From positions 1 to 64,000 of the forward strand of contig CAKZQC010000029.1 of assembly GCA_937139495.1 (NCBI GenBank): a stretch of DNA of 64,000 nt, given 5' to 3'. Shown piece after piece: positions 8,992 through 17,800 of this stretch. This DNA comes from an uncultured Saprospiraceae bacterium. Lineage in GTDB: Bacteria; Bacteroidota; Bacteroidia; Chitinophagales; Saprospiraceae. Both the position numbers and the translations under genes were made by a program. How positions within the stretch are numbered: position 1 is the first letter of the stretch; every line of letters begins with the position of its first letter. The notes beneath the pieces were generated by a model, which was not told where the DNA came from, did not search any database, and was given only the letters and a program-made list of their open reading frames with translations.

Positions 8992-11097
8992 TTAATAGCT
9001 ACCAAAGTAGCGACGTAAGAACCACTCCAAAGTTAACAAGCCTAACAGCAAAAAGAAAATCCATTTGAGGTGAATCAACGAACGAGTTTTGATGGTATCG
9101 TAAAGTACGGGTTTCACAAAACCCTTGGCATCTATCATTTCGGCAAGCTGATTGACTTGATCCGCATAAACCACTTGCCCGCCATTGCCACTCGAAATAA
9201 GATGTAATAACTGGTGGTCAGCAGTGCTTTCAAATACTTCTAGCTGAATGGACTTCACTGCAAATGCGCCACCTGATTTCAGCTCTTTGCCTCCAAAGTT
9301 AGTTTTGGCTTCGTATTGATAACTGCCTTCTGGCAATCCATTGATTGTCAGTCCGTACGCATTCTCTGTTTTGTTGAATGTATAAGGGAAACTTTTGCCT
9401 TTGTCATCTCGTATCGTAATATTCGCCTCTGGCGTATTGATACGCTCATAATTGCTATTATAGAGCTCTGCATCTATACTTATTGTTTCATTCTCATTAT
9501 AAATGGTATTGCCAACAAAGGCTCTAAATTTCCGTTTGTCTTCCTTGGTACCCAAGTACTGTATGACCTTGCCAAATAGCTCATCAAATCGGTCAAAAGA
9601 TTTGTTCTGGACATAGTCATAAATACGCCACTTCCAAATCCCCTCGCCTGCCAATACACCTTTTTTGACTCCTTGCTCTTCGCCCAATACCAATAGCGGG
9701 TATTCGGTATTGATGGAGCCAATCCGCTGCATCAAGAGTGTCGAAGCATCCACTTTAGCCTTGAAATCAGCAAAAGGAGTCGTCAGCGGTGGAAAATTGG
9801 GTACAATTTCTTTTACTTTTTCGTCGAGCGTAAATAGGCTAAAATTAGTCGCCAAGGTCGCCTTGGTATCATTCGTTTGATTACCTCTAGTCGTGAGTTG
9901 TAGTACGCCTTGCAGCTGGCTCAGGTTAGGCAGGTCTGTTTGTGTGCCTACCACAAAAAGGTGTGGTATTCGCTTGTTGCGAATCGTAGCCATTACCTCT
10001 ACAATCGAGTTGCGGCGGCTAGGTAGCTGATGTAACAACACAAAGTCATATTCTGCCAAGTTCCCCTTAAAATCTGCTGCATATTCTATCGCTACTTCAT
10101 AATTTTTGTTGATGGCTATCGTTTTTTTGAAAGCTGCCATATCGGGGTGTGGCGATTCTGCCAATAGCAATATTTTTTGGCGAGCATCTAGTACATCAAT
10201 ATAAAAATCTCTAGTATTATTCGCTTTGGTCGCTTCGCCACTCACCGACGAAAGACTAACGGTATATTTCTGCACACCACTTCTGCTAGCGTCCAAAGTC
10301 ACTTCTATCGTCTCAAAAAAATCATTATTAGCCAGCGTGACGCTACTACTGTGTACGGTTCGGCTGCCATTACTTATGGTAAGTTGGGTACTCGTCGCAC
10401 CACAATTGATAGCTGCTACATCTATTTGCACCTTAAACTTGTCGCCCAAATAAGCAATTTGATTATTATAGACTTTCTTTAGTATCAAATCTTTCTTGGG
10501 TACGGTGTCGCCCAGTGCGATACTGAAAATAGGCGTATTGAGCTTGCTACCTGCATAAATAGGGCTGCTTCCTTGGTTATAAATGCCATCTGTTGCCCAG
10601 ATAATCGTCCCAATATTTTGATTGCTATACAAATCATACATCTCCTGCATAAAACCACCAATATCGGTCGCTTTGTCGGTATAAGTAAAATCAATATCGG
10701 AACGAACTTGCTCGCCAAAAGAATACGTTTTGAGGTTGTATTTTTTGCTCAATTCCGCTTCAAGCTGTTCCATATCTTGTTGATATTTCGCTTTCGCTTC
10801 CTCGGACATATTTCGCCCTATCGACTCCGAATTATCTTGCGCCAACACTACAATAGGTGGCTCACTTTCTGTTGTCGTACTCTTGATAACAGGTGTTAGC
10901 AATAGCAAACAGATAATCGTGACGGTCAAAAACCGCAACGTACCCAATCCCCAATTGAGTTGCTTCGATTTCTCGCCAAAACTCCGATCTCTGAAATACA
11001 GACCCAAGGCATAGGCAACGCCCACCGCTATACAGATGAGTATAAACCAAGTAGGGTATTGTAGAATCAAATTGGATTGCATCAAAATACTATTCAT
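8992..11097 (-). CDS. VWA-domain inner-membrane protein
   Basis: The protein has 701 residues with two N-terminal membrane helices (~residues 15-31 and ~50-66) and one at the C terminus (LIHLKWIFFLLLGLLTLEWFLRRY). Between them lies a large domain that begins with a von Willebrand A fold. PPIVVLAQDNSESIG carries the D-x-S-x-S metal-site motif, and SNQNIGTIIWATDGIYNQGS follows. The rest (~residues 210-650) is beta-rich. This architecture is widespread in Bacteroidota as an uncharacterised VWA membrane protein. It resembles a large Bat-like protein but has no other Bat gene next to it. It shares a terminator with the polysaccharide operon and is transcribed alone. Function unknown; an envelope role is likely from topology. 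Confidence 0.82.
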   Translation of the reverse strand: MNSILMQSNLILQYPTWFILICIAVGVAYALGLYFRDRSFGEKSKQLNWGLGTLRFLTVTIICLLLLTPVIKSTTTESEPPIVVLAQDNSESIGRNMSEEAKAKYQQDMEQLEAELSKKYNLKTYSFGEQVRSDIDFTYTDKATDIGGFMQEMYDLYSNQNIGTIIWATDGIYNQGSSPIYAGSKLNTPIFSIALGDTVPKKDLILKKVYNNQIAYLGDKFKVQIDVAAINCGATSTQLTISNGSRTVHSSSVTLANNDFFETIEVTLDASRSGVQKYTVSLSSVSGEATKANNTRDFYIDVLDARQKILLLAESPHPDMAAFKKTIAINKNYEVAIEYAADFKGNLAEYDFVLLHQLPSRRNSIVEVMATIRNKRIPHLFVVGTQTDLPNLSQLQGVLQLTTRGNQTNDTKATLATNFSLFTLDEKVKEIVPNFPPLTTPFADFKAKVDASTLLMQRIGSINTEYPLLVLGEEQGVKKGVLAGEGIWKWRIYDYVQNKSFDRFDELFGKVIQYLGTKEDKRKFRAFVGNTIYNENETISIDAELYNSNYERINTPEANITIRDDKGKSFPYTFNKTENAYGLTINGLPEGSYQYEAKTNFGGKELKSGGAFAVKSIQLEVFESTADHQLLHLISSGNGGQVVYADQVNQLAEMIDAKGFVKPVLYDTIKTRSLIHLKWIFFLLLGLLTLEWFLRRYFGSY

Positions 11098-11221
11098 AAT
11101 TCAGAAGTTGTTGTTAATTGCTAGGTCTTGGAATCTAAAATAAGGCTAAATCATTTGAAAATAAAGATAATAACTGAGAGCTATCTACTCTATTCGTTTG
11201 CTAAAATAAGTTTAACATCTT

Positions 11222-11263
11222 AGAGCATCTAATTACTACAAAAAAAAGAGCATCTAATTACTA
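11222..11263. repeat. Direct duplication of a terminator arm
   Basis: AGAGCATCTAATTACTA occurs at 11222-11238 and again at 11247-11263. The second copy is one arm of the surA terminator hairpin. The first copy could pair with the opposite arm as an alternative stem. Confidence 0.7.
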
Positions 11264-11284
11264 TAAAAAGTACTTAGATGCTCT
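11247..11284 (-). terminator. Intrinsic terminator of the SurA-like gene
   Basis: On the minus strand AGAGCATCTAA pairs with TTAGATGCTCT (11 bp perfect), and TTTTTTTG follows. It lies 37 bp after the stop of the gene at 11321. Confidence 0.85.
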
Positions 11285-11320
11285 CCATTAGGATTAGCAA
11301 TAGCTTATCTCTTATCTCAT

Positions 11321-12706
11321 TTAAGGACGCAATACATTGACCTCTAGCCATTTTTGTAGCCCATCACAAGCCATTGTTTCGCTAGAGTGTACACCCAAAT
11401 TTTCCACTTTTATTTCGATATAATTATCTTTTATTTTTTTATCGACCCAACTAGCAATGTAGTTGTTTTTCTTTTCTTCCAGTGCCGCCATGCGGATTTT
11501 GGAATAATCATCTTGCAGATTGGCAACGTGTGGTTCGGTACGATTAAGCAACTTAACGATACGGAATTGCTTCTGTCCAGACTGCGTGCGGTATTCGATT
11601 ACTTTAGAAATATCACCTATCACTAAACCATCTATCGCAAAATAAATTTCTGGATCAATATCGCCCAATTCAAAAAAGCCTTCGCCTGTCATTGGGTTCA
11701 TTATTCTACCCGCTCTAGTTTTAGAAAACTCCTCTTGCGAGTATTTGGCAATAGCCGACGAAAAGCTAATCGTATCCATCATAATCAAATTGCGAATGCT
11801 GTCCAAATGGTCAGCAGCTACTTGACGATCTTCATTCGTTACTGACGGGCGAATCAAAATATGGCTACAATTGATGGTATTCCCCAAACGCTCGTTGAGC
11901 TTGATGATATGGTATCCAAAAACAGATTTGACGACATCAGATACTTCTCCTTTTTTGAGCTGATAAGCAGCCTCTTCAAAAGCAGGCACCAATGTTCCTC
12001 TAGGCTGTGATCCCAACTCACCACCAAGTGCAGCTGACCCAGGGTCATCAGAATACTTTTTGGCAAGTACACCAAAATCAACGCTGTCTTCTACGATTTG
12101 CAACAATAGATTACGAGCCAATTTTCTGGCTCTAGCATCTTCTACAGCATTTACTTCTGGCTTGATAACAATCTCTGCCAACTCTACTTCTGAGTTGAAA
12201 TAAGGCAAACTATCTCTAGGAATACGCTCAAAAAATTCCTTCACTTCTTTAGGCGTAATATCGACCGTAGCCATTATTTGTGCTTGCATGCGTTGCAATA
12301 GTAATTGATCGCGCATTTGATCACGCATAAAATCTTTCATCTCGGAAGGACGCATATTGTAGTATTCTCTGAACTTCGTCACATCGTTGTTCATGTACTG
12401 CAATATTTGATTGATTCTAGAATCGAGCTGTGTATTGATTTCACTGTCTTCTACTTCTACTGAATCTTTTTCGGCTTCCGCCAACAAAAGTCCATTCGCT
12501 AGCAGTTGCTCTAATATAATGCAACGCATATTTTCGGGTTCGTCTATCCCTTGGCGTTGGCTCTGGTAGAGTTTGTATTGCGATTCTATATCGGACTGCA
12601 AAATAATATTGCCACCGACTACCGCTATTACTTTATCTACTTGTTGGCGTTGAGCTTGAGTAGCAATAGCAACAAGTACCATTATGATTGTCAAAAAATA
12701 TTTCAT
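11321..12706 (-). CDS. SurA-type peptidylprolyl isomerase/chaperone
   Basis: The protein has 461 residues from the ATG at 12706, which begins a good signal peptide (MKYFLTIIMVLVAIATQAQ). An upstream in-frame start at 12766 would place 20 extra residues before the signal and is rejected. The order is a SurA N domain (QQVDKVIAVVGGNIILQSDI ... resembling DxIvAvVndeii), then a first parvulin domain (EVELAEIVIKP ... KKGEVSDVVKSVFGYHIIKL) and a second parvulin-like domain (NCSHILIRP ...). This is the periplasmic chaperone that delivers outer-membrane proteins to the Bam complex. Catalytic features are clearest in the first domain. It is monocistronic, with a promoter box at 12798 and a palindrome at 12769 just upstream. 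Confidence 0.9.
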   Translation of the reverse strand: MKYFLTIIMVLVAIATQAQRQQVDKVIAVVGGNIILQSDIESQYKLYQSQRQGIDEPENMRCIILEQLLANGLLLAEAEKDSVEVEDSEINTQLDSRINQILQYMNNDVTKFREYYNMRPSEMKDFMRDQMRDQLLLQRMQAQIMATVDITPKEVKEFFERIPRDSLPYFNSEVELAEIVIKPEVNAVEDARARKLARNLLLQIVEDSVDFGVLAKKYSDDPGSAALGGELGSQPRGTLVPAFEEAAYQLKKGEVSDVVKSVFGYHIIKLNERLGNTINCSHILIRPSVTNEDRQVAADHLDSIRNLIMMDTISFSSAIAKYSQEEFSKTRAGRIMNPMTGEGFFELGDIDPEIYFAIDGLVIGDISKVIEYRTQSGQKQFRIVKLLNRTEPHVANLQDDYSKIRMAALEEKKNNYIASWVDKKIKDNYIEIKVENLGVHSSETMACDGLQKWLEVNVLRP

Positions 12707-12768
12707 TCGTATTTTATAAATTTTTAAGAAAACTAAAAATAGACGTTGCCTACATACCGTAAGCACGA

Positions 12769-12785
12769 CGTTACTTCAAGTAACG
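12769..12785. promoter_or_regulatory. Operator-like palindrome upstream of the SurA-like gene
   Basis: CGTTACTT-C-AAGTAACG is a perfect 8+1+8 inverted repeat. With a one-base centre it cannot form a stable small RNA loop, so it is more likely a dimeric protein site. It lies just downstream of the expected transcription start from the box at 12798-12805. Confidence 0.5.
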
Positions 12786-12797
12786 CCAAAAGAGTAA

Positions 12798-12805
12798 CAA
12801 AAGTA
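12798..12805 (-). promoter_or_regulatory. Candidate promoter -7 box of the SurA-like gene
   Basis: On the minus strand TACTTTTG matches TAnnTTTG. The start would fall near 12791, giving a leader of ~85 bases. No clear -33 TTTG at standard spacing. Confidence 0.5.
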
Positions 12806-12954
12806 AGGTTTTTAGGTGGAGTAGTCGGCACAATAATTTGTTATTTTTCAATTAGCCTGCATTTTGTTGACTTTCCTCTAGTCGATTAATTACTAAAAAG
12901 ACAAGCATCATCACCCTCCCAAAACTACTGTTCCTTAGAGTTTATTAATAAAAC

Positions 12955-12984
12955 AGCCCCTCTTGCAAGACTACAAGAAGGGCT
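12955..12984 (-). terminator. Intrinsic terminator of the ALDH gene
   Basis: AGCCCCTCTTG (12955-12965) pairs with CAAGAAGGGCT (12974-12984) with one internal mismatch. On the minus strand TTTTATT follows, and on the plus strand TTTTTTATTT follows. It lies 31 bp after the stop at 13016. Confidence 0.75.
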
Positions 12985-13015
12985 ATTTTTTATTTATTAT
13001 TGCAATGACGTAGGC

Positions 13016-14545
13016 TTACAAATCAAATTTGATACCCTGAGCCAATGGCAATTCTGTACTGTAATTGATAGTATTGGTTTGTCTTCTCATGTATGCTTTC
13101 CAAGAATCAGAACCAGACTCACGTCCACCACCTGTTTCTTTTTCGCCACCAAAAGCACCGCCGATTTCTGCACCAGAAGTACCAATATTGACATTAGCAA
13201 TACCACAATCCGAACCAGCAGCAGAAAGGAAACGTTCCGATTCGCGCATATTGGTCGTCATGATAGCTGAAGATAATCCCTGAGGTACATCGTTTTGCAT
13301 CTCGATAGCCTCCTCTAGTGTGCTGTATTTCATGATATACAAGATAGGAGCAAAAGTTTCGTGCTTCACAATAGCCGTTTGCTCTTTGACCTCAATCACA
13401 CAAGGTTTGACATAACAGCCACTCTTATAGCGATTGCCTTCGAGTACACCACCTTCTACTAGTATATTGCCGCCTTGCTCTTTCGCTGCTTGGATAGATT
13501 CCAAGTACGTCTGAACAGATTGTTTGTCGATCAATGGTCCTACATGGTTCTTTTGATCCAACGGGTCGCCTACACGCAATTGCTTGTATGCTTTAATCAA
13601 TTTTGATTTTACTTTGTCGTACATACTTTCGTGAATAATCAATCGACGAGTAGAAGTACAACGCTGTCCGCAAGTACCTACGGCACCAAATACAGCACCA
13701 ACCAACGTGATATTCAAATCGGCAGAAGGAGTAATGATAATGGCATTGTTGCCACCCAACTCCAACAAATAACGCCCCAGACGGCTTGCTACTTGTTGTG
13801 CTACTATCTTGCCCATACGAGTAGAACCTGTAGCCGAAACCAATGGTACACGCTTATCGGCACTCATCCACTCTCCTACTCTATAATCACCTGTTACGAT
13901 ACAAGAGATACCTTCAGGCAAATTATTTGCTCGGAGTACATCGTGTAGTATATTCTGACAAGCCAACGCACATAATGGTGCTTTTTCTGAGCCTTTCCAG
14001 ATATTGACATTACCACAAACCATCGCAATCATTGCATTCCAAGACCATACGGCTACTGGAAAATTGAAAGCCGAAATGATACCCACAATACCCATTGGGT
14101 GCCATTGCTCGTACATACGGTGATTCGGACGCTCTGAGTGCATCGTCAAACCGTACAATTGGCGAGAAAGACCAACTGCAAAATCACAGATGTCAATCAT
14201 TTCTTGAACTTCGCCCCAACCTTCTTGTAAGCTTTTTCCCATTTCGTAAGACACCAAACGACCTAAGTTGTCCTTATTGGCACGTAGTGCTTCGCCATAC
14301 TGACGAACGATTTCGCCACGTTGTGGTGCTGGCATTACTTTCCAAGTTTTGTAGGCAGCTTGTGCAGCGGTCACTACTTTTTCATATTCTGCTTTGGTAG
14401 TCGTTGTTGTTTTGCCGATAAGTTTGCCATCTACAGGCGAATACGATTCCAATAGCTGAGTAGACTGTTCGCCAGAAGACTGTAGTCCTGTACTGGTTCC
14501 GTCATTGATTGCTTTTATTCCTAGTGCTTTTAATACTTCTTGCAT
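13016..14545 (-). CDS. ALDH7-family aldehyde dehydrogenase (L-piperidine-6-carboxylate / aminoadipate semialdehyde type)
   Basis: The protein has 509 residues covering a complete NAD(P)-dependent aldehyde dehydrogenase. The catalytic cysteine is C296 in GTCGQRCTSTRR and the general-base glutamate is E262 in LLELGGNN. The cofactor-loop block MGIVGIISAFNFPVAVWSWN and the GQRCTSTRR context match the ALDH7 (antiquitin/AmaB) subgroup. That subgroup oxidises alpha-aminoadipic semialdehyde/L-piperidine-6-carboxylate in lysine breakdown, and other aldehydes as well. Bacteroidota genomes commonly encode this single-gene form. It is transcribed alone from a likely promoter at 14622. The exact substrate is inferred from subfamily membership. 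Confidence 0.9.
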   Translation of the reverse strand: MQEVLKALGIKAINDGTSTGLQSSGEQSTQLLESYSPVDGKLIGKTTTTTKAEYEKVVTAAQAAYKTWKVMPAPQRGEIVRQYGEALRANKDNLGRLVSYEMGKSLQEGWGEVQEMIDICDFAVGLSRQLYGLTMHSERPNHRMYEQWHPMGIVGIISAFNFPVAVWSWNAMIAMVCGNVNIWKGSEKAPLCALACQNILHDVLRANNLPEGISCIVTGDYRVGEWMSADKRVPLVSATGSTRMGKIVAQQVASRLGRYLLELGGNNAIIITPSADLNITLVGAVFGAVGTCGQRCTSTRRLIIHESMYDKVKSKLIKAYKQLRVGDPLDQKNHVGPLIDKQSVQTYLESIQAAKEQGGNILVEGGVLEGNRYKSGCYVKPCVIEVKEQTAIVKHETFAPILYIMKYSTLEEAIEMQNDVPQGLSSAIMTTNMRESERFLSAAGSDCGIANVNIGTSGAEIGGAFGGEKETGGGRESGSDSWKAYMRRQTNTINYSTELPLAQGIKFDL

Positions 14546-14621
14546 AATTATTCTGGAAGTTTTTTTTGTATTAGAATACCTTATTTGGGATATTCCAAAA
14601 TACTAGATGAGTAATAGACCA

Positions 14622-14629
14622 CAAAGGTA
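14622..14629 (-). promoter_or_regulatory. Candidate promoter -7 box of the ALDH gene
   Basis: On the minus strand TACCTTTG matches TAnnTTTG, about 77 bp before the ATG. The -33 element is not obvious. Confidence 0.5.
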
Positions 14630-14822
14630 CAAAATTGTAAGTTGATGCGTGTCTATTGCTTTTCTTTTTATATAAATGTTAAGCTATTGCAATAGCTACT
14701 AGTACCAAATAAGAGGCGCGGCTATCATTTTTAATTGATTTTTTAAGGATAGTTGATTGGTATTGTTGTGGAGGAAGTGTATTTTTAGTACCCATTAGAG
14801 GTTATAGACAAAAGCAAAAAAC

Positions 14823-17800
14823 TTGAGCAAAAGAAGACAAGAACATACGATAGAGCACCAAATTATCAATTTGGAGATTGAAGGCGTGCAGAGCGATAGC
14901 GAAATCAAAGAAATACAACAAGCCGTTGCGTATTACTTTAAGAGTCGATTGGGCGAAGAACTAGACAAAAAGTTATCGGCACTGGTGCCACCTGATGTCC
15001 ATATCACACTCGATAATCTGACCCTAGACCTGAAAGAAGTCTCTTTCAATAACTTGATGGATTTAGAAAAAAAACTCTATACGCAAGTCAAAGCAGCTGT
15101 CGAAAAAGAAGTGCGCAAAAAAATGCGTCAGGTTCAACGCAACGCTAGTACCAAAACAAGTGTCAAAAAAGCATCAAAAATTGCAATTTTTGAACACTTC
15201 ATTCGCTATGGCTTCTACCCTTCTTGGGCAGATGAAAAGAATGGGAATATTCAAGAAATTTTTGCAGAATTGCTTCGCAAACGTACCAGTGGACTCGACA
15301 AAGTCATCATGCGAGTCAAAGATATTTCGGCAGCACGAGAACGACTGTATCAACAGTTTCGGAAAGAGGATTTGGAGCAACTTGCCAACTTGCTCTATGG
15401 TGCCAAAGCTAGCAAGATGTTGACCCAATTGGATATTATCAAAAAACGATTGGGCAAAAATGCAGAAAAGGCAATCATTGGTGCCGCTATTGATTATATC
15501 CTACAAGTAGGCAATACGACTACCATTAATAACCGCTCTTTTGCTAGAGCTATTGTCGAAAATGTACAAACTCGAAAAGTAGATGTAGCCACCACCTCCA
15601 AGGTCCGAGCCAGCTATGCCGACAGTTATACCGATTTAGAAATATTGAAATACTTCTTGGAATATGGTGCTATACCTTTTTGGGCAGATGTCGATTCCAA
15701 AAAATCGTTCAAAGAACTATTCAATACACTAACGAGTACACGACTATCGAGCGTACAACGCCTGATAGAAAGACAAGCCAACAATAGTGCGTTTATCAAA
15801 CGTCTAATTTATCAATTTGATACCGAAGATGTATTGCAATTGTTGGAGCCTACCCCTGGCGAAAACTTAGTTTTCATCAAAGATAGTATTCATGACTTCG
15901 ATTTTTTGAGTCAAGATCGCAGCCAAATTAATAGCCGAATTAGCCGTTCCAAAATTAGAGAAGTCGTGCTAATGGCGGCACTTGATTACTTCTTTGTTCG
16001 TGGCAAAAGTCGATTCGTCAAGCAGTCCTTTGTCAAGCAACTATTGGAAGATTTTGCCGAATTGTCGGCGACGCCACTCGATACGCTCACTAGAGAAAGC
16101 TACAAAGCAGTACGCCAAAAGAAAGCAGATACCGCCGTGCGTTCTGCCCTAGAAACTCTAGACCTCAATTTGCGTAAGCAACTCAATGAGGACAAACAAG
16201 CATTGCGGTCAACGCAACGAGACTACAGAGATATAGACAGAAAGATTCAGAAAATAGAGCAAAAACTCAATCGCACAGGACTTTCTGACCAAGAAATACA
16301 ACGACTGACCAAAGAACAAAACGGTCTTCAGAAAAAACTAACTAAACTCGAAAAAAATATAATTGAATTGGGCGGCGATGATATGCCACTCGAAATTGAA
16401 TTAGTCTTGCAGCAACGTCAATTGCTACAAGCTCAAATACAACGTACGATACTCGAAGAGGAACGCCAAAAAATAGAAAAAAGATTGGCTAATTCGGACA
16501 AAGAGTTTCAGAAATTGCAGACAGGATTAGGTCGAGATTTGACCAAAATGTTTGACAGCAAAACGAAACTTCAAGAAAACAACACGACTGCTAGCCAAAA
16601 AAGAATACAGCGTATTGATAATCGCCTCAAAAAGTATCAACGAGCCGTATCGAATGTTGTGGATAAAATCCAGCAGGACGAAAAGAATCTTATTCTCTTT
16701 TTGGAGAATATCCGTGTGGCATTCCGACAAGCAAGCACCGAAGAAAAACGTAAATTGCGTCAAGAAAGAGAACGTATTGAGAAAGAAGTAAAAACGCTGA
16801 GAGCCTATCTCGAACAGCTCGACACCCAAGCCGTGCAGCTCAACGAAGCCATAGAACAATCGGCAGCACCAATGATTAACACCGAAGAAAAAGCGTTAAA
16901 TACACGTACTTCTAAGCTTGATTATTTGATTTTTTTGCTCAAGTATGGTTCTACACCTTGGTGGGCAGAAGATTTTAAACAGCAAACCATCGAAGAACTC
17001 TTCTTGGAGTTTGCCAACAACGATGCGGTCAAGCTCAAACGAGCCTTTGCCACCGTCGGCAAGTATCCTGTGGTGTGGCAACGTGTGGTCAATCAGTTGT
17101 CCGAATCAGCTATTAGAACCGTCATATCCAAGACCTACACCAATGCTGCTCGGGTTATTTTTGATCAAGCCGAAATATTGGCAACCATTCATTATTCACA
17201 AGTATTTGACAACCTACGTACAGCCAATGCCAAGGAGTTCAAATGGTTGGCAATATTGGAATATCTGTTGATTGGTGGCGATACGTTTCAGCAACAAAAA
17301 TTTGTACGAGAAATGACCGTACAAACCGCCCGTAACTACGGTCTATCTGCAGGCAGGCTACTAGAGTTCACGCACAATATTGCGGACAATAACGACAATA
17401 AGGACTATACTAAAATCACGCTCCAGCTTGCCAAAGATGAGGAAATAGCACAAGTTGATAGAGAAATAGTTGCTAGAGCTCGCAAAGAGCGTATGCGGCA
17501 AGAAGGTTTGGACTTGACGAATAGTCAAAAACTAGCTATTCTAGTTGATTTTTTGGAAACAGGTCGTATTTCTGATGTTGCCAAATCGTATAAATACAAT
17601 GCCGTAGGCGATTTCAAAAATTTATTTTACGAACAAATACAAAAGAACAACAGCGAAGTCCGCCGAACAATAAGCAGCCTATTACAGCTTTCTAATACTC
17701 GAAGCGTATTGATCAATATTTTTCCAGAAGAAGTCTTTTGGGAAGCCGTCAACTTAGTCAAACCAAGTGCTACGCTACCAGCCAAACGCTATTTTTCGGA

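Noticed and set aside
16527..16859. Open frames antisense to the tape-measure gene, such as 16527-16859 minus
   Set aside because: They have no start context, family features or consistent coding signal, and the plus-strand frame is clearly coding.
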